Assembly (NCBI GenBank): GCA_011526105.1
Contig: WYAZ01000021.1
Coordinates: forward strand, 23,938 to 87,937
Length of the DNA stretch: 64,000 nucleotides
From: Deltaproteobacteria bacterium
GTDB taxonomy: Bacteria; Myxococcota; Kuafuiibacteriia; Kuafuiibacteriales; Kuafuiibacteriaceae
Direction of reading: 5' to 3'
A program made the translations under genes and the position numbers. Below, in pieces: positions 25,625 to 34,946 of this stretch; positions within the stretch are counted from its first letter, which is position 1, and every line of letters begins with the position of its first letter. Under the pieces are notes generated by a model, which saw only the letters and a list, made by a program, of their open reading frames with translations, was not told the DNA's origin and did not search any database.

Positions 25625-27322
25625 CTACGGCCGCTCGGTGACACGCATGAGCCGGAGGGGGCGGGCGGCCTCACCGACGACAACTTCGTCCCCCCAGTGA
25701 GCGACGCCGAAGAGGCCCGGATCCACTGCCTTGGCCACGTCTCCGGCACCCTCGGGAGTGATGGCGCTGACGCAGGCGGGCTCTCGCTCTTCATCGAACT
25801 GGACCCGCAGGAGGGAATCGCAGTCTCGGGCCCCGATCCACAGCTCATCGTCGACCAGCTCGAAGGTCTGAAAGTCCGTGCCCGAGAGCCACCCGAAGAT
25901 CTCGCAGCCGCCGGTCTGAGCATCGGTCAGCTGCAGGTCACGAATCGTGTCCCCGGGAATGGACCAGCGGCCGGACGCGCTTCGATGCACGAGCAGTCCC
26001 GGCCGGGCCACCGCCCAGAGCTCGAAGCCTCCATCGCGCGGGAAGACACGCAGCCGTCGCCACTCGACCGTCTCGCCGAGGACCTCTCCACTGGCATCCT
26101 TGCGAAAGCGAGAATGGACTTCGGTCCAGCCTTCGACCTCGCGCCTCATGAACACGATCTGTCCGTTCGTCGCACCGATGGCGAACACGGGTTCAACCCC
26201 GGGGACCGCAGCGATGACGTCCGGCCGGGCGCTCGCGGTCCAATCCGGCACCCGCAGCTGAACGAAGCTCGTCGAGCCGGGGGCCCGGAGCGCGACATAG
26301 CCATATCTTGGGCCATTACCCACGGAGTCACCGCCGACCACCACGACGGTTCCATCCGAGGCTACCGCCACCCCTCGAAGACGCGGAACAAAGCCGAGGT
26401 CGGGGTGGAAGGGTAGATGCTGGGTGAGCTCCTCGACGGTGGCTTGGGCGAGGTCCCCCTCGAGCGGCATCTGGACCGAAAGCAGGCGACCCTTGGAAGA
26501 GCGCATCGTCTCGGCGTCACGCATCGCCAGATAGAGGTGGACCGTCCCCGCAACTTCATCGACGGAACTAACGATGATCTGATCCGGGACGGCGGCCAAG
26601 GTCGCGGTCGAAACCCACGGAGCGTAGTTATCGCTCTCGAGCACCGGGACGCCTCGACGCACCCGATACAACCTTGCGTCATTGGATCGCAGAAGGATGA
26701 CTTCGCGGTTGACGGGGATCATTTGATAGACGCCGTCACCGGTGAACTCGAAAGGGGTGTCGGTGAGCTCTTCGAGGCGCGCCGAACTTGGACATCCAAA
26801 CTCGTGAGGCAGAGTCAACACGTGGCTCTGCTCGAACGGTGCGGCGAGCGTGGACTCGGCGTCCAAAGTGAACGGCCCCAGACGCTCGAGGTATGGAGAG
26901 CCTTCGAGCGGACGGAGCATCATTCGCGCCTTGGTTCGATCGAAGCCGTAGAGATCGGGCCTCTCGGTGCTCCCTGGGTGATCGAAGTCCTCATCCTCGA
27001 AGCGGATCTCCTCGGAGGAATTAAGTAGAACCCGAGAACCCGGTCGGTGCGGCAACTGGTCCGCCCGGAAGCCGAGCACGACAAAGCCCTCTTCCGTGGC
27101 CTCATCCGCGGTCTCGATCGTCACCGCTGCCGAGCCGCCCTCGAAGGGACGAAGACTCCCCACCGGCGCGCCGCTTCGATTCAGGGTTTGGAGCACCGCG
27201 AAGTCCCAGTCACGCTCCCCAAAGTCGTGGCGCAACAGCTCTTGCGAGTCGCAGCTCTGCAGGGCGATGACCGAGAGGCAGACGAGCGTCCACCCGCCCG
27301 CCGCTCGAGCTTCACCCCCCAT
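25625..27322 (-). CDS. Large predicted lipoprotein, distant paralogue of the 18170 gene
   Basis: From the ATG at 27322 the product is 565 residues and begins MGGEARAAGGWTLVCL, followed by SVIALQSC, a lipobox. The residue after the lipid cysteine is Asp, which in E. coli keeps lipoproteins at the inner membrane. The mature protein is beta-rich with segments such as RLYRVRRGVPVLESD and DDELWIGARDCDSLLRVQF that echo the gene at 18170. A beta-propeller fold is plausible. No named family recognised. It ends 21 bp upstream of the PEGA gene start, same strand, so both may be one transcript. Confidence 0.75.
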   Translation of the reverse strand: MGGEARAAGGWTLVCLSVIALQSCDSQELLRHDFGERDWDFAVLQTLNRSGAPVGSLRPFEGGSAAVTIETADEATEEGFVVLGFRADQLPHRPGSRVLLNSSEEIRFEDEDFDHPGSTERPDLYGFDRTKARMMLRPLEGSPYLERLGPFTLDAESTLAAPFEQSHVLTLPHEFGCPSSARLEELTDTPFEFTGDGVYQMIPVNREVILLRSNDARLYRVRRGVPVLESDNYAPWVSTATLAAVPDQIIVSSVDEVAGTVHLYLAMRDAETMRSSKGRLLSVQMPLEGDLAQATVEELTQHLPFHPDLGFVPRLRGVAVASDGTVVVVGGDSVGNGPRYGYVALRAPGSTSFVQLRVPDWTASARPDVIAAVPGVEPVFAIGATNGQIVFMRREVEGWTEVHSRFRKDASGEVLGETVEWRRLRVFPRDGGFELWAVARPGLLVHRSASGRWSIPGDTIRDLQLTDAQTGGCEIFGWLSGTDFQTFELVDDELWIGARDCDSLLRVQFDEEREPACVSAITPEGAGDVAKAVDPGLFGVAHWGDEVVVGEAARPLRLMRVTERP

Positions 27323-27368
27323 GGGACAGAGGATATCAGAAGCCTCCGAGTGAGCGTATAGTCGCTGC

Positions 27369-28115
27369 GTGCGTGGCTCGCTTTGGCTCCTCCTCGGCTC
27401 CCTGATGATCTTGTCGCCGCAACCGGCCCGAGCCGAGACGGTCGCGTGGGCGGTGCTCCCGATTCGGGCCAAGACCCCGCCCACCTCGGACCCCACGCTG
27501 TTGCGGTTGACCGAGGAGATCGGACGCGCGGTGCATGAGGTCGTGTCTGGTCCGGTCCGGGTCGTCTCTCGGGAGCTGCGCGACGAGACCTGCCCTTCCA
27601 ACGAAGCCAGGTGCCCCAACGACATCACCTCGCTGCTCCGGGCGGAGCGCGCGCTGTCTCTGTGGCTCGATGATGGTCACGGAAGGCTGATGCTGCGCGT
27701 GTATCGAGCGCTGCACGGGATCGAGAAAGAGTTTGAGATCCCCTGCACGCGGCAGGAGGGCAAGATCCACTGCGAGACAAAGTCCTTCGCGAAGAAGCTC
27801 CGAACGCCGCGAGCGAAGCTCGCCCCCGAGGAGGTCAACTCCGCCTTCGGCGCTCTGAGCGCCCGCCTCGAGGCCTGTCGGCAGCGACCGGTGAAAGGCC
27901 CGACACGAAAGCTGCCCAAGAAGGTCGAGGTCCGATTCGAACTCGACCACCGGGGTCGCGCCACGCATGTGCGCATCGAACCCCGGAGGATTCAGGGACA
28001 GGCACCTTTTCAGTGCATGGCGAGGGTTGTGGAGGAGCTCGACCTTCGGAAGGACGGCCGCGCGCTCGGCCCCCTCCGGTTTCCCCTTCCCGTCTCGAAT
28101 CCCGCCTCGCCCTGA
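27369..28115 (+). CDS. Secreted TolB-N-like/AgmX-type protein
   Basis: A GTG at 27369 gives 248 residues with signal peptide (LWLLLGSLMILSPQPARA). An N-terminal domain follows, opening AWAVLPIRAKTPPTSDP and containing the Cys pair in ETCPSNEARCPND. The C-terminal domain (VEVRFELDHRGRATHVRIEP, then FQCMARVVEELDL) resembles the TonB-like/AgmX C-terminal domain common in myxobacterial proteins. The start lies 46 bp from the divergent lipoprotein start, so a shared promoter region is likely. Function unknown. Confidence 0.7.
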   Translation: MRGSLWLLLGSLMILSPQPARAETVAWAVLPIRAKTPPTSDPTLLRLTEEIGRAVHEVVSGPVRVVSRELRDETCPSNEARCPNDITSLLRAERALSLWLDDGHGRLMLRVYRALHGIEKEFEIPCTRQEGKIHCETKSFAKKLRTPRAKLAPEEVNSAFGALSARLEACRQRPVKGPTRKLPKKVEVRFELDHRGRATHVRIEPRRIQGQAPFQCMARVVEELDLRKDGRALGPLRFPLPVSNPASP

Positions 28116-28155
28116 AGCAGCGCGGCTCGCTTGCTGAATGCCGAAGCTAGGGGGT

Positions 28156-29778
28156 ATGAGCCGAGCCATGCAGCAGCGCTGGGCAACACTCGCGCTTCTG
28201 TCCTCGCTCGCAGCGGGCACCAGCCAGGCGGCCGCTCCGCCGAAGCTGGTCGTGGTGCTCGTCGTGGACCAGCTCGGGGCCAACGTCCTGACCCGATATC
28301 GGGCCCACTTGAAGGGCGGCTTTCATCGGCTCGCCAAGTCCGGCGCGTACTACCCCAATGGGGTACACGCGATCGCCAACTCGGCCACCGCGCCCGGTCA
28401 CGCCAACATCGCCACCGGCGCTTGGCCGAGCGTTCACGGCATCGTCTCCAACAAGTGGAGTGATCCCACCACCGGGCGAGAGGTCTACTGCACCGAGGAC
28501 GCCGCGATGGGGATGAGCCCGACCAACTTGGTCGCCCCCACCATCGCCGACGCGATGAAGCTGGCGACGAGCGGGAAGAGCCGCGTCGTCACCATGGCCG
28601 GAAAAGATCGGTCCGCCATCCTGCTCGGCGGACAAAGGCCGGACGTCGCGGTCTGGTACGACGCCGGCCTGGGTCAATACGTCACGGCCAAGCACCAGTG
28701 CGGCGCCGTGCCCTCCTGGCTCAGCTCAGTGAACCTCGAGAAGTCCGCGGCGCCGGTGTTCGGCCAGCGCTGGGAGCGGCTGCGACCGAAGCTCGACTAC
28801 TCCTTGATCGCAGGCCCGGATGACTCTCCTTTCGAGGAGGACGTCCCCGGCATCGGCCGCACGTTTCCGCGAACGCTCGGCCAGGGGCTGCCGGGTCCAG
28901 GGGCCGCTTGGTTCGAAGCGTACCCATACTCCCCGGCCGCGATCGATGCGCTCTTCGAGCTCGCCAAGCTTGCGATCGACGCTGAGCAGCTCGGTCGCGA
29001 CGCGGCGCCGGACCTCTTGGGCATCGCCATCTCCGCGCTCGACTACGTCGGGCACTCCTATGGACTCGAATCTCAAGAGGCCTTCGACACGTTGTTGCGC
29101 ATCGACGCCGGACTCGCGGGTTTGATCGCGCACGTGGAAGCAAAGCTCGGAGGTGACGCGACGCTCTGGGTGCTCAGCGCCGATCACGGCGTGGCGCCGA
29201 CCCCCGAACGCGCGGAGGCGGAGTCGGGTTTTGGTCAGCGCCTTTCCAAGCCCGAACTGCTGGCGGCGACCGACGCTGCACTGGCGGCGAGCACGGGAGC
29301 CCTTGCCACGAAGTTGCGCGTCCAGCTCATCTATGGCCCCGAACTCTTCCTCTCCCCCGGGGGCACCGCCGAAGAGCGCCTGCGGGTCGCACGCCTGGCG
29401 GCGGAGGCCCTCACGGCGCATCCGGCGATCGCGGAAGCACACGCCCACGCGGACATCGCGCATTTTACCCCCGAGTTCCGCCCCTACTTCGAGCGCATCG
29501 TCTTTCCCGGGCGCACCGCGGACGTCTTCTTCCGAGTGAGTCCTGGCTACGTTCAGTCGCGTCAAAAGCACGGGCAAGGCGCAGGCTCGAACCACGGAAC
29601 GCCCTACACCTACGACACCCACGTCCCGATCTTTCTCGCTGGCCCGGGCGTGCGACGCGGCGTCGATCGGCAGAGCGTCCCCGTGACTCGAATCGCGCCC
29701 AGCGTGACCGCAATCCTCGAGATCGATCCACCCGCCGCCGCGCTCGAAGCCCCGCTGCCGGCCACTCTCTCCCACTGA
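28156..29778 (+). CDS. PafA-like alkaline phosphatase (phosphomonoesterase)
   Basis: The 540-residue protein from ATG 28156 has a signal peptide (LALLSSLAAGTSQA) and the alkaline-phosphatase fold of PafA enzymes. Metal ligands appear in VVDQLG, ALDYVGHSYG, SADHG and SNHGTPYTYD. The nucleophile is Thr78 in NSATAPGHANI, and AGKDRSA supplies the Lys and Arg that mark phosphomonoesterases of this group. It should release phosphate from organic phosphates in the periplasm. The porin gene follows after 18 bp, the PHP lipoprotein and the EF-hand gene after that, all on the same strand. An alternative start at 28138 adds six residues. Confidence 0.9.
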   Translation: MSRAMQQRWATLALLSSLAAGTSQAAAPPKLVVVLVVDQLGANVLTRYRAHLKGGFHRLAKSGAYYPNGVHAIANSATAPGHANIATGAWPSVHGIVSNKWSDPTTGREVYCTEDAAMGMSPTNLVAPTIADAMKLATSGKSRVVTMAGKDRSAILLGGQRPDVAVWYDAGLGQYVTAKHQCGAVPSWLSSVNLEKSAAPVFGQRWERLRPKLDYSLIAGPDDSPFEEDVPGIGRTFPRTLGQGLPGPGAAWFEAYPYSPAAIDALFELAKLAIDAEQLGRDAAPDLLGIAISALDYVGHSYGLESQEAFDTLLRIDAGLAGLIAHVEAKLGGDATLWVLSADHGVAPTPERAEAESGFGQRLSKPELLAATDAALAASTGALATKLRVQLIYGPELFLSPGGTAEERLRVARLAAEALTAHPAIAEAHAHADIAHFTPEFRPYFERIVFPGRTADVFFRVSPGYVQSRQKHGQGAGSNHGTPYTYDTHVPIFLAGPGVRRGVDRQSVPVTRIAPSVTAILEIDPPAAALEAPLPATLSH

Positions 29779-29796
29779 TCCCTTTTGGAGCTCACC

Positions 29797-31221
29797 GTGA
29801 AAGCAGACTTCCCCTCCTTCGGAACCCTGATTGTTTCGGCCGCGTTCGTCGCGGCTCTCCTCGCTCCCCCACGGGTGCGCGCCCAAGGAGAGCCGGAGAC
29901 CGCGACCCCGCCGCCCGCGGCCGAGGAACCTCGGCTCGACCTACCCGAAGATGGCGCACCGCTGCCGCGCGCCGAGATGCCCGAGGGCGGCGTCGAACCT
30001 GATGCCGCCATCGCGCCGAAGCCGGAGGAGGCGCCGCCGCCCGCGATCGAATCCACCCCCGTCGCCCCCGAGATCTCGCTCGAGGCCGACAAGCAAGTCG
30101 GAGAGACCGAGGCCGACTACCAGCAGCGAAAGCAGGGTCGCCTTCTTCAGTCCGGCCTCAAGCCTCCCCACATCTCGCGGGCCCAAGGCGACTACAGCGG
30201 TCAGACCCTCGAAGGTCTCACGCTGCGTTTCGACGGCTACCTCCGAGTACTCGCCGACTTCATCGAGGACGATGAGCGCGACTACGTGGGCAACAACAAC
30301 GGCTTTCGGATGGCCGCAGCCCGCATCGGGCTCTACGCCGGCTACAAGCGAGATCTCTTCGGCTACATCAACCTCGAGGCGGCCTTCGCGCCCGCCGGCG
30401 ACCTCAATGATCCCAACGCGCAGATCGCGGCCTCACTGCAGGACGGCTTCATCGGCTACCAAGGGCTGCCTTGGGCGGAGATCTGGCTTGGGCGGTTTCA
30501 GATGCCCTACGACGTGGGCACCATGGAATCCACGCGTGAGCGGACCTTCATCGATCGCCCGCTCGAGACCCGCGGGGTGGCGCCGCTGCAGGGCAATCAG
30601 CTCCGCGGGATGAGCCAAGGCCGCCAGCTCGGCCTCATGGTCCACAGCAGCCATCTGGGATTGACCGATGACGGCTTCGACCTCGGCTACGCGTTCGCAG
30701 TGAGCAACGGCCGCACGGATACGCGCATCTTCAACGACAACAACAGCCTCGCGCTTTTTGGGCGTCTCTCCGCGCACTATGGTTCCTGGGTCACGCTCTC
30801 CGGCGGCGCGTTCTACGACCAGCGAACGGTCGGCGAGTTGCCGAACCTCTTCGATGAGGACGTCTTCGGCACTGAGGGCTCGCTCGTCGTGCGGGTCTTC
30901 CACTTGGTCATCGAAGGGCAGGTGCTTTTTCAGAACATCGACCGCACCACCGCCGGTCAGTCGGTCCAGGCGCTGGGCTGGCACGCCCAGGCGGCGTACC
31001 AGCGCTATGGCTTCGAGCTCGCGTACCGGTTCGGCTGGTACGACCCCCAGCTCAACGACGACGAGGCCGGCATTCCGGACCGGGTCATGGAGCACACCCT
31101 CGGCCTCAGCTACTTCGTGCCCAACCTCCCGCTTCGTTTCTCCGTCAACGGCACGTTGGCCAGCGAGGAGCTCGAGATCGACAATAACCGGATCAGCTTG
31201 CTCACGCAGTTCAAGTACTGA
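29797..31221 (+). CDS. Phosphate-selective porin OprO/OprP family
   Basis: A GTG at 29797 preceded by GGAG at good spacing gives 474 residues. After the signal peptide comes a Pro/Glu-rich linker (about 35-105), then a barrel with OprP-like features: LRFDGYLRVLADF, YAGYKRDLFGYINLEAAF, IWLGRFQMPYDVGTMEST, TFIDRPLETRGVAP, ending SLLTQFKY with terminal aromatic. OprO/OprP porins pass phosphate or pyrophosphate across the outer membrane. Its place between a phosphatase and a PHP hydrolase supports an anion-uptake role. The linker could be a coiled-coil or wall-spanning extension, unusual for OprP. Confidence 0.85.
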   Translation: MKADFPSFGTLIVSAAFVAALLAPPRVRAQGEPETATPPPAAEEPRLDLPEDGAPLPRAEMPEGGVEPDAAIAPKPEEAPPPAIESTPVAPEISLEADKQVGETEADYQQRKQGRLLQSGLKPPHISRAQGDYSGQTLEGLTLRFDGYLRVLADFIEDDERDYVGNNNGFRMAAARIGLYAGYKRDLFGYINLEAAFAPAGDLNDPNAQIAASLQDGFIGYQGLPWAEIWLGRFQMPYDVGTMESTRERTFIDRPLETRGVAPLQGNQLRGMSQGRQLGLMVHSSHLGLTDDGFDLGYAFAVSNGRTDTRIFNDNNSLALFGRLSAHYGSWVTLSGGAFYDQRTVGELPNLFDEDVFGTEGSLVVRVFHLVIEGQVLFQNIDRTTAGQSVQALGWHAQAAYQRYGFELAYRFGWYDPQLNDDEAGIPDRVMEHTLGLSYFVPNLPLRFSVNGTLASEELEIDNNRISLLTQFKY

Positions 31222-31228
31222 GGTCCCC

Positions 31229-34200
31229 ATGCAGAGGAACACACCCAAGGTTTCTGCTCCGGTCCTCCTCGTGCTCACCGGGGCGCTCACGCTCTTTGCA
31301 GGTTGCGGAGACCCCAAGGCGAGGCCCGCTTCCGCGAAGCGAATCACCGATCGCGCGGAACTCATCGGCGGCCCCGGCGCCCTCGGCGAGATCGGTGACT
31401 TCCTCCTCTCGAACGGCGAGGTGCGTCTGGTCATTCAGGGCGAAGGCTACTCTCGAGGCTTTGGCGTGTACGGAGGCGGCATCATCGACGCCGATCTTCA
31501 GCGCCCGGCCCCGCGGGGCGACAGCTCGGGCGGCTTCGGGCGGGACAACTTCTCGGAGATGTTTCCCGCCATCTTTCTGGCTGCGACGGCACCTCGCGAA
31601 GGCGGTATCGCCGCCAAGGAACACGAGGATGGTTCGGCGACCATCACCGTCACCGGTTCCACGGACGAGTTCCTCTTCATGCTCTCCACCGTCAACGGAC
31701 AGGTCATCGGCGAGGACCCGCTGGTCTTCACGAACGAGTATCGCCTCCGCCCCGGCAAGCGCTGGGTGGAGATCACGACCAGCGTCACCAACCCCACGAC
31801 CACCACGGTGCCGTTCCCCGGTCCAGCCATCAGCATCCTCACCGGTGGTAAGCGCCTGATCGTCCCCGTGGGTGACGTGCTCTTGTTCGGCGATGGCAAT
31901 CACATCTTCACCGAGCAGGCGGGCTTCGACATGCGCTTCACCCTAGAAGAGCTGTACAAGACCCCGCCTACTCTACCGGGACTATCCGGCCTCATCGTGC
32001 CCTTCATCGCCTCCGCCGGACCCGGCGTGTCCTACGGCTACGTCAACGGCCATGAGGCCGACGATCGCTCGTTCATCGAACAGGTGAAGCGCGACATCAC
32101 CACCGCCACCGTGAGCAACAGCGCCAACGACGCGTACCTCGCCGCTCGTTCGGACGACACCGTGGTGCCGTTCTTGTTCTCGGCCTTCACCGCTGGCTTC
32201 GCCGCGGGCGCCCCCGAGGAGCTCCGGTCTCGCGAGACCTTCTCCTACAAGCGCTTCTTCGTCATTGGAGCGGGGGATGTCGCCTCGATTCGCGACGCTT
32301 ACTTCGAGATTCGAGAGATCTCGGAGCTTGGCACCTTCAGCGGGACCGTCTTGGATGCGCTCAGCCTCGAGCGCGTCGAGGACGTGAGCGTCGTGACCTA
32401 CGACCAAGCGGGTCGGATCTACAACCAGCACACCGCGGACTCGCGCGGCACCTTCAAAGGCCACTACGAGCCCGGGCGCTACAGCTACCGCCTGGTGGCC
32501 GAGGGACGTTTCACCACGGAACGCACGGACTTTGAGGTTCGATCCGGCGAGACCACCTTCGTGCAGCCGCTTCTCCCCGCACCCGGCATCCTTCACGTCC
32601 GCGTAAGCAACCCAGACGGCCGAGCGGTCCCTGCCCGCTGCCTCGTCGTCGGCACCTACGGGGTCACCCACGCCAATCAGGATCCGATGGACTTCCTGTT
32701 CGACCTCTCCGTGGGTGAGCATCGCCGCCCTACGGACCTCATCCCCGACACCGCCGACCCCACCACGCGTCAGTACTTGGAGGCGACGGTGCTCGTGCAG
32801 AGCGGCACCGCGCGCGCACTCGTCCGTCCCGGAAACTACAAGATCGTCTGCACGCGTGGACCCGAGTTTGAGCTCGCCGAGGCTAGGGTCGAGCTTCGTC
32901 CGGGCCGCAGCAGCGTCGTCGATCTGACGATCACTCGGGCCTTTGACACTCCGGGGTGGATCTCGGGCGACTTCCACCTGCACTCGATCAACTCGGTCGA
33001 CTCCTTCATGCCTCTAGACGAACGCGTGCTCGCGGCGGCTACGGATGGCGTTGATCTCGCGGTGGGCACCGATCACAACTTCGTCTCTGATCTGAGGCCC
33101 ACCATCACCAAGCTCGGCCTGCAAGACTTCGTCCAGGGCATGGTCGGGCTCGAGGTGACCACGCTCGAGGTCGGTCACTTCAACGGCTTTCCGCTGCGCT
33201 ACGAGGCGGGCCCCATCACCAAGGGCGCCTTCGGGTGGTCGGGTCGTGCGCCCAAAGACCTCTTCGCGGACCTGCGCGCCCTCGGCAAGTACGGCCCGGA
33301 CGACACCATCATCCAGTGCAATCACCCGCGCGATTCAATCCTCGGGTACTTCAACGACTACAACTGGAACCAGGACATCGGAGAGGCCGAGGAGTCGACG
33401 AGTGTGATTTTGGCGCCGGAGGGGCCCGAGTTCGGACCGGAGAATTTTGACCTCTCCTTCGACGCGATCGAGATCTACAACGGCAAGCGCTTCGAGGTAC
33501 TTCGGAACTACCGAGTGCCGGAGGTCCTCCCTCCTCCTCCGCTCCCGCTCAACATCCCGCCGGCCGGCGCGATCCTGAGAGACAGCGGAGGTAAGATCGC
33601 GTTCCCCGGGGGGATGGACGACTGGTTCAAGATGCTGGAGCTCGGCATCGTCAAGACCGCCATGGGCAACAGTGACTCGCACGTGCTCGACGACGAGACC
33701 GGCTACCCTCGGACGTACTTGCCGGTGACCGACGACCGTCCGGGCAGCATCTCGGAGCTCGAGGTCGTGAAGGCCATTCAGGCCGGCAAGGCGGTGCCCA
33801 CAAACGGCCCCTTCATCGAGCTCGCGGTCGGCGACAAGGGCATCGGTGACGTCGTGAACGCCTCCGCGGGCGAGATCACCGTCACTGCGCGCGTTCGCGC
33901 GGCCTCGTGGGTGAAGGTGAGCCGCATCGACTTCGTCCTGAACGGGGCGGTGGTGGCTTCCGAGTTCGGTGACAACGCGAGTCTTCGCGAAGTGAACAAG
34001 ACCATCGCGGTCGACCGTGATGGTTGGCTGCTCGTCGAGGTCTCCGGAACGGAGTCCATGTGGCCGGTGGTCACGCCCCAGGAGGTTCCCACGATCCAGA
34101 TCGCCGACGCCGTGGGTGCGCTCGCCGGCTCTCTCGGGCTCGATCTCGATCCGTTTGGGAACTTGCAGCCCGATCTCACCTTCGTCATTCGCCCCTACGG

Positions 34201-34384
34201 GTTCACGAACCCGGTGTTCCTCGATTTCGATGGTGATGGGCGCTCCGTGCCCCCGGGTGCGACCGCGCGCCCGCTGCATCGCGAGAACACGGAGCCCCGG
34301 GTCGAGGTGCAGAAGCTGGACACCCGCTCGATGCCTCGACTCCTCAGGTTGTTCTCGGCGTTCTCACATGGAGGCGGTCATTAG
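31229..34384 (+). CDS. Very large CehA/McbA-type PHP-domain lipoprotein
   Basis: The 1051-residue protein has leader MQRNTPKVSAPVLLVLTG and lipobox LFAGC. A long beta-rich N-terminal half (about 35-570) follows, including a carboxypeptidase-regulatory-like segment (LGTFSGTVLDALSLERVEDV). The PHP metallohydrolase domain begins near residue 576: SGDFHLHSINS (HxH), VGTDHNF (D, H), GLEVTTLEVGHF (E), QCNHPRD (H, near 698) and GNSDSHVLDD (D, H, near 816). PHP enzymes cleave phosphoesters with two or three metals; CehA itself hydrolyses carbaryl, so an ester or amide substrate is also possible. The start is 7 bp after the porin. Confidence 0.85.
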   Translation: MQRNTPKVSAPVLLVLTGALTLFAGCGDPKARPASAKRITDRAELIGGPGALGEIGDFLLSNGEVRLVIQGEGYSRGFGVYGGGIIDADLQRPAPRGDSSGGFGRDNFSEMFPAIFLAATAPREGGIAAKEHEDGSATITVTGSTDEFLFMLSTVNGQVIGEDPLVFTNEYRLRPGKRWVEITTSVTNPTTTTVPFPGPAISILTGGKRLIVPVGDVLLFGDGNHIFTEQAGFDMRFTLEELYKTPPTLPGLSGLIVPFIASAGPGVSYGYVNGHEADDRSFIEQVKRDITTATVSNSANDAYLAARSDDTVVPFLFSAFTAGFAAGAPEELRSRETFSYKRFFVIGAGDVASIRDAYFEIREISELGTFSGTVLDALSLERVEDVSVVTYDQAGRIYNQHTADSRGTFKGHYEPGRYSYRLVAEGRFTTERTDFEVRSGETTFVQPLLPAPGILHVRVSNPDGRAVPARCLVVGTYGVTHANQDPMDFLFDLSVGEHRRPTDLIPDTADPTTRQYLEATVLVQSGTARALVRPGNYKIVCTRGPEFELAEARVELRPGRSSVVDLTITRAFDTPGWISGDFHLHSINSVDSFMPLDERVLAAATDGVDLAVGTDHNFVSDLRPTITKLGLQDFVQGMVGLEVTTLEVGHFNGFPLRYEAGPITKGAFGWSGRAPKDLFADLRALGKYGPDDTIIQCNHPRDSILGYFNDYNWNQDIGEAEESTSVILAPEGPEFGPENFDLSFDAIEIYNGKRFEVLRNYRVPEVLPPPPLPLNIPPAGAILRDSGGKIAFPGGMDDWFKMLELGIVKTAMGNSDSHVLDDETGYPRTYLPVTDDRPGSISELEVVKAIQAGKAVPTNGPFIELAVGDKGIGDVVNASAGEITVTARVRAASWVKVSRIDFVLNGAVVASEFGDNASLREVNKTIAVDRDGWLLVEVSGTESMWPVVTPQEVPTIQIADAVGALAGSLGLDLDPFGNLQPDLTFVIRPYGFTNPVFLDFDGDGRSVPPGATARPLHRENTEPRVEVQKLDTRSMPRLLRLFSAFSHGGGH

Positions 34385-34946
34385 GTCTTGGCGTTGGGTG
34401 GTGACCGTGGGCCTTGGGCTCGTGGTTCTGAGCGTGGGCCTGCCGTCGGCGGCGCACAAGCTCCAAGCAAAGCGCTCCGTGTTCTTCGAGACGGTGGGCG
34501 CCTCTGACCTTCACGTGCTCATCCACCTCGAGATCCCCCACGGCAAGACCGCGGCCGCGCTCTCGTTGTCCTTCGACCTGGATCGGAGCGGGAGGCTCGA
34601 CGCGAGCGAAGAAGCTCGTCTGTCGAAGCACCTCGCGGAGCGCGCGCAGGACGCCCTCGTGCTCTCCGTCAATGGGCGCCCGACGCAACTCACGGAGGCG
34701 AGGAGCGAGATGAAGCGCGGTGCGAAGGGTGGTCTCGAGCTCATGCTCTACGGCAAGCTGAACATCCGCGCCGAGGCGGTCCTCATTGGGCTCGAGAGCA
34801 AGAGCACCGCGGAAGCGGCGGAGGTGGTCTTACTCGCGGGGCCGAGGCCGGTCCGGAAGAGTTTCGGCCGGGTCCAAAGTGACGGCAGCTTTCGAGCCGA
34901 GCTCAGGGCCGGAAGCCGGATCCACTTCGAGCTGGGCCCCAGCTGA
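34368..34946 (+). CDS. Secreted protein with a canonical EF-hand loop
   Basis: The 192-residue protein overlaps the end of the PHP gene by 17 bp, suggesting translational coupling. It has a signal peptide (VTVGLGLVVLSVGLPSAA) and the loop DLDRSGRLDASEE, which fits the 12-residue EF-hand pattern with D, D, S and E ligands, so it probably binds calcium. The rest is beta-rich and unrecognised. As the last gene of the phosphatase/porin/PHP operon it may be an accessory or metal-handling factor. Its 3' end overlaps the convergent DUF1232 gene. Confidence 0.75.
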   Translation: MEAVIRSWRWVVTVGLGLVVLSVGLPSAAHKLQAKRSVFFETVGASDLHVLIHLEIPHGKTAAALSLSFDLDRSGRLDASEEARLSKHLAERAQDALVLSVNGRPTQLTEARSEMKRGAKGGLELMLYGKLNIRAEAVLIGLESKSTAEAAEVVLLAGPRPVRKSFGRVQSDGSFRAELRAGSRIHFELGPS

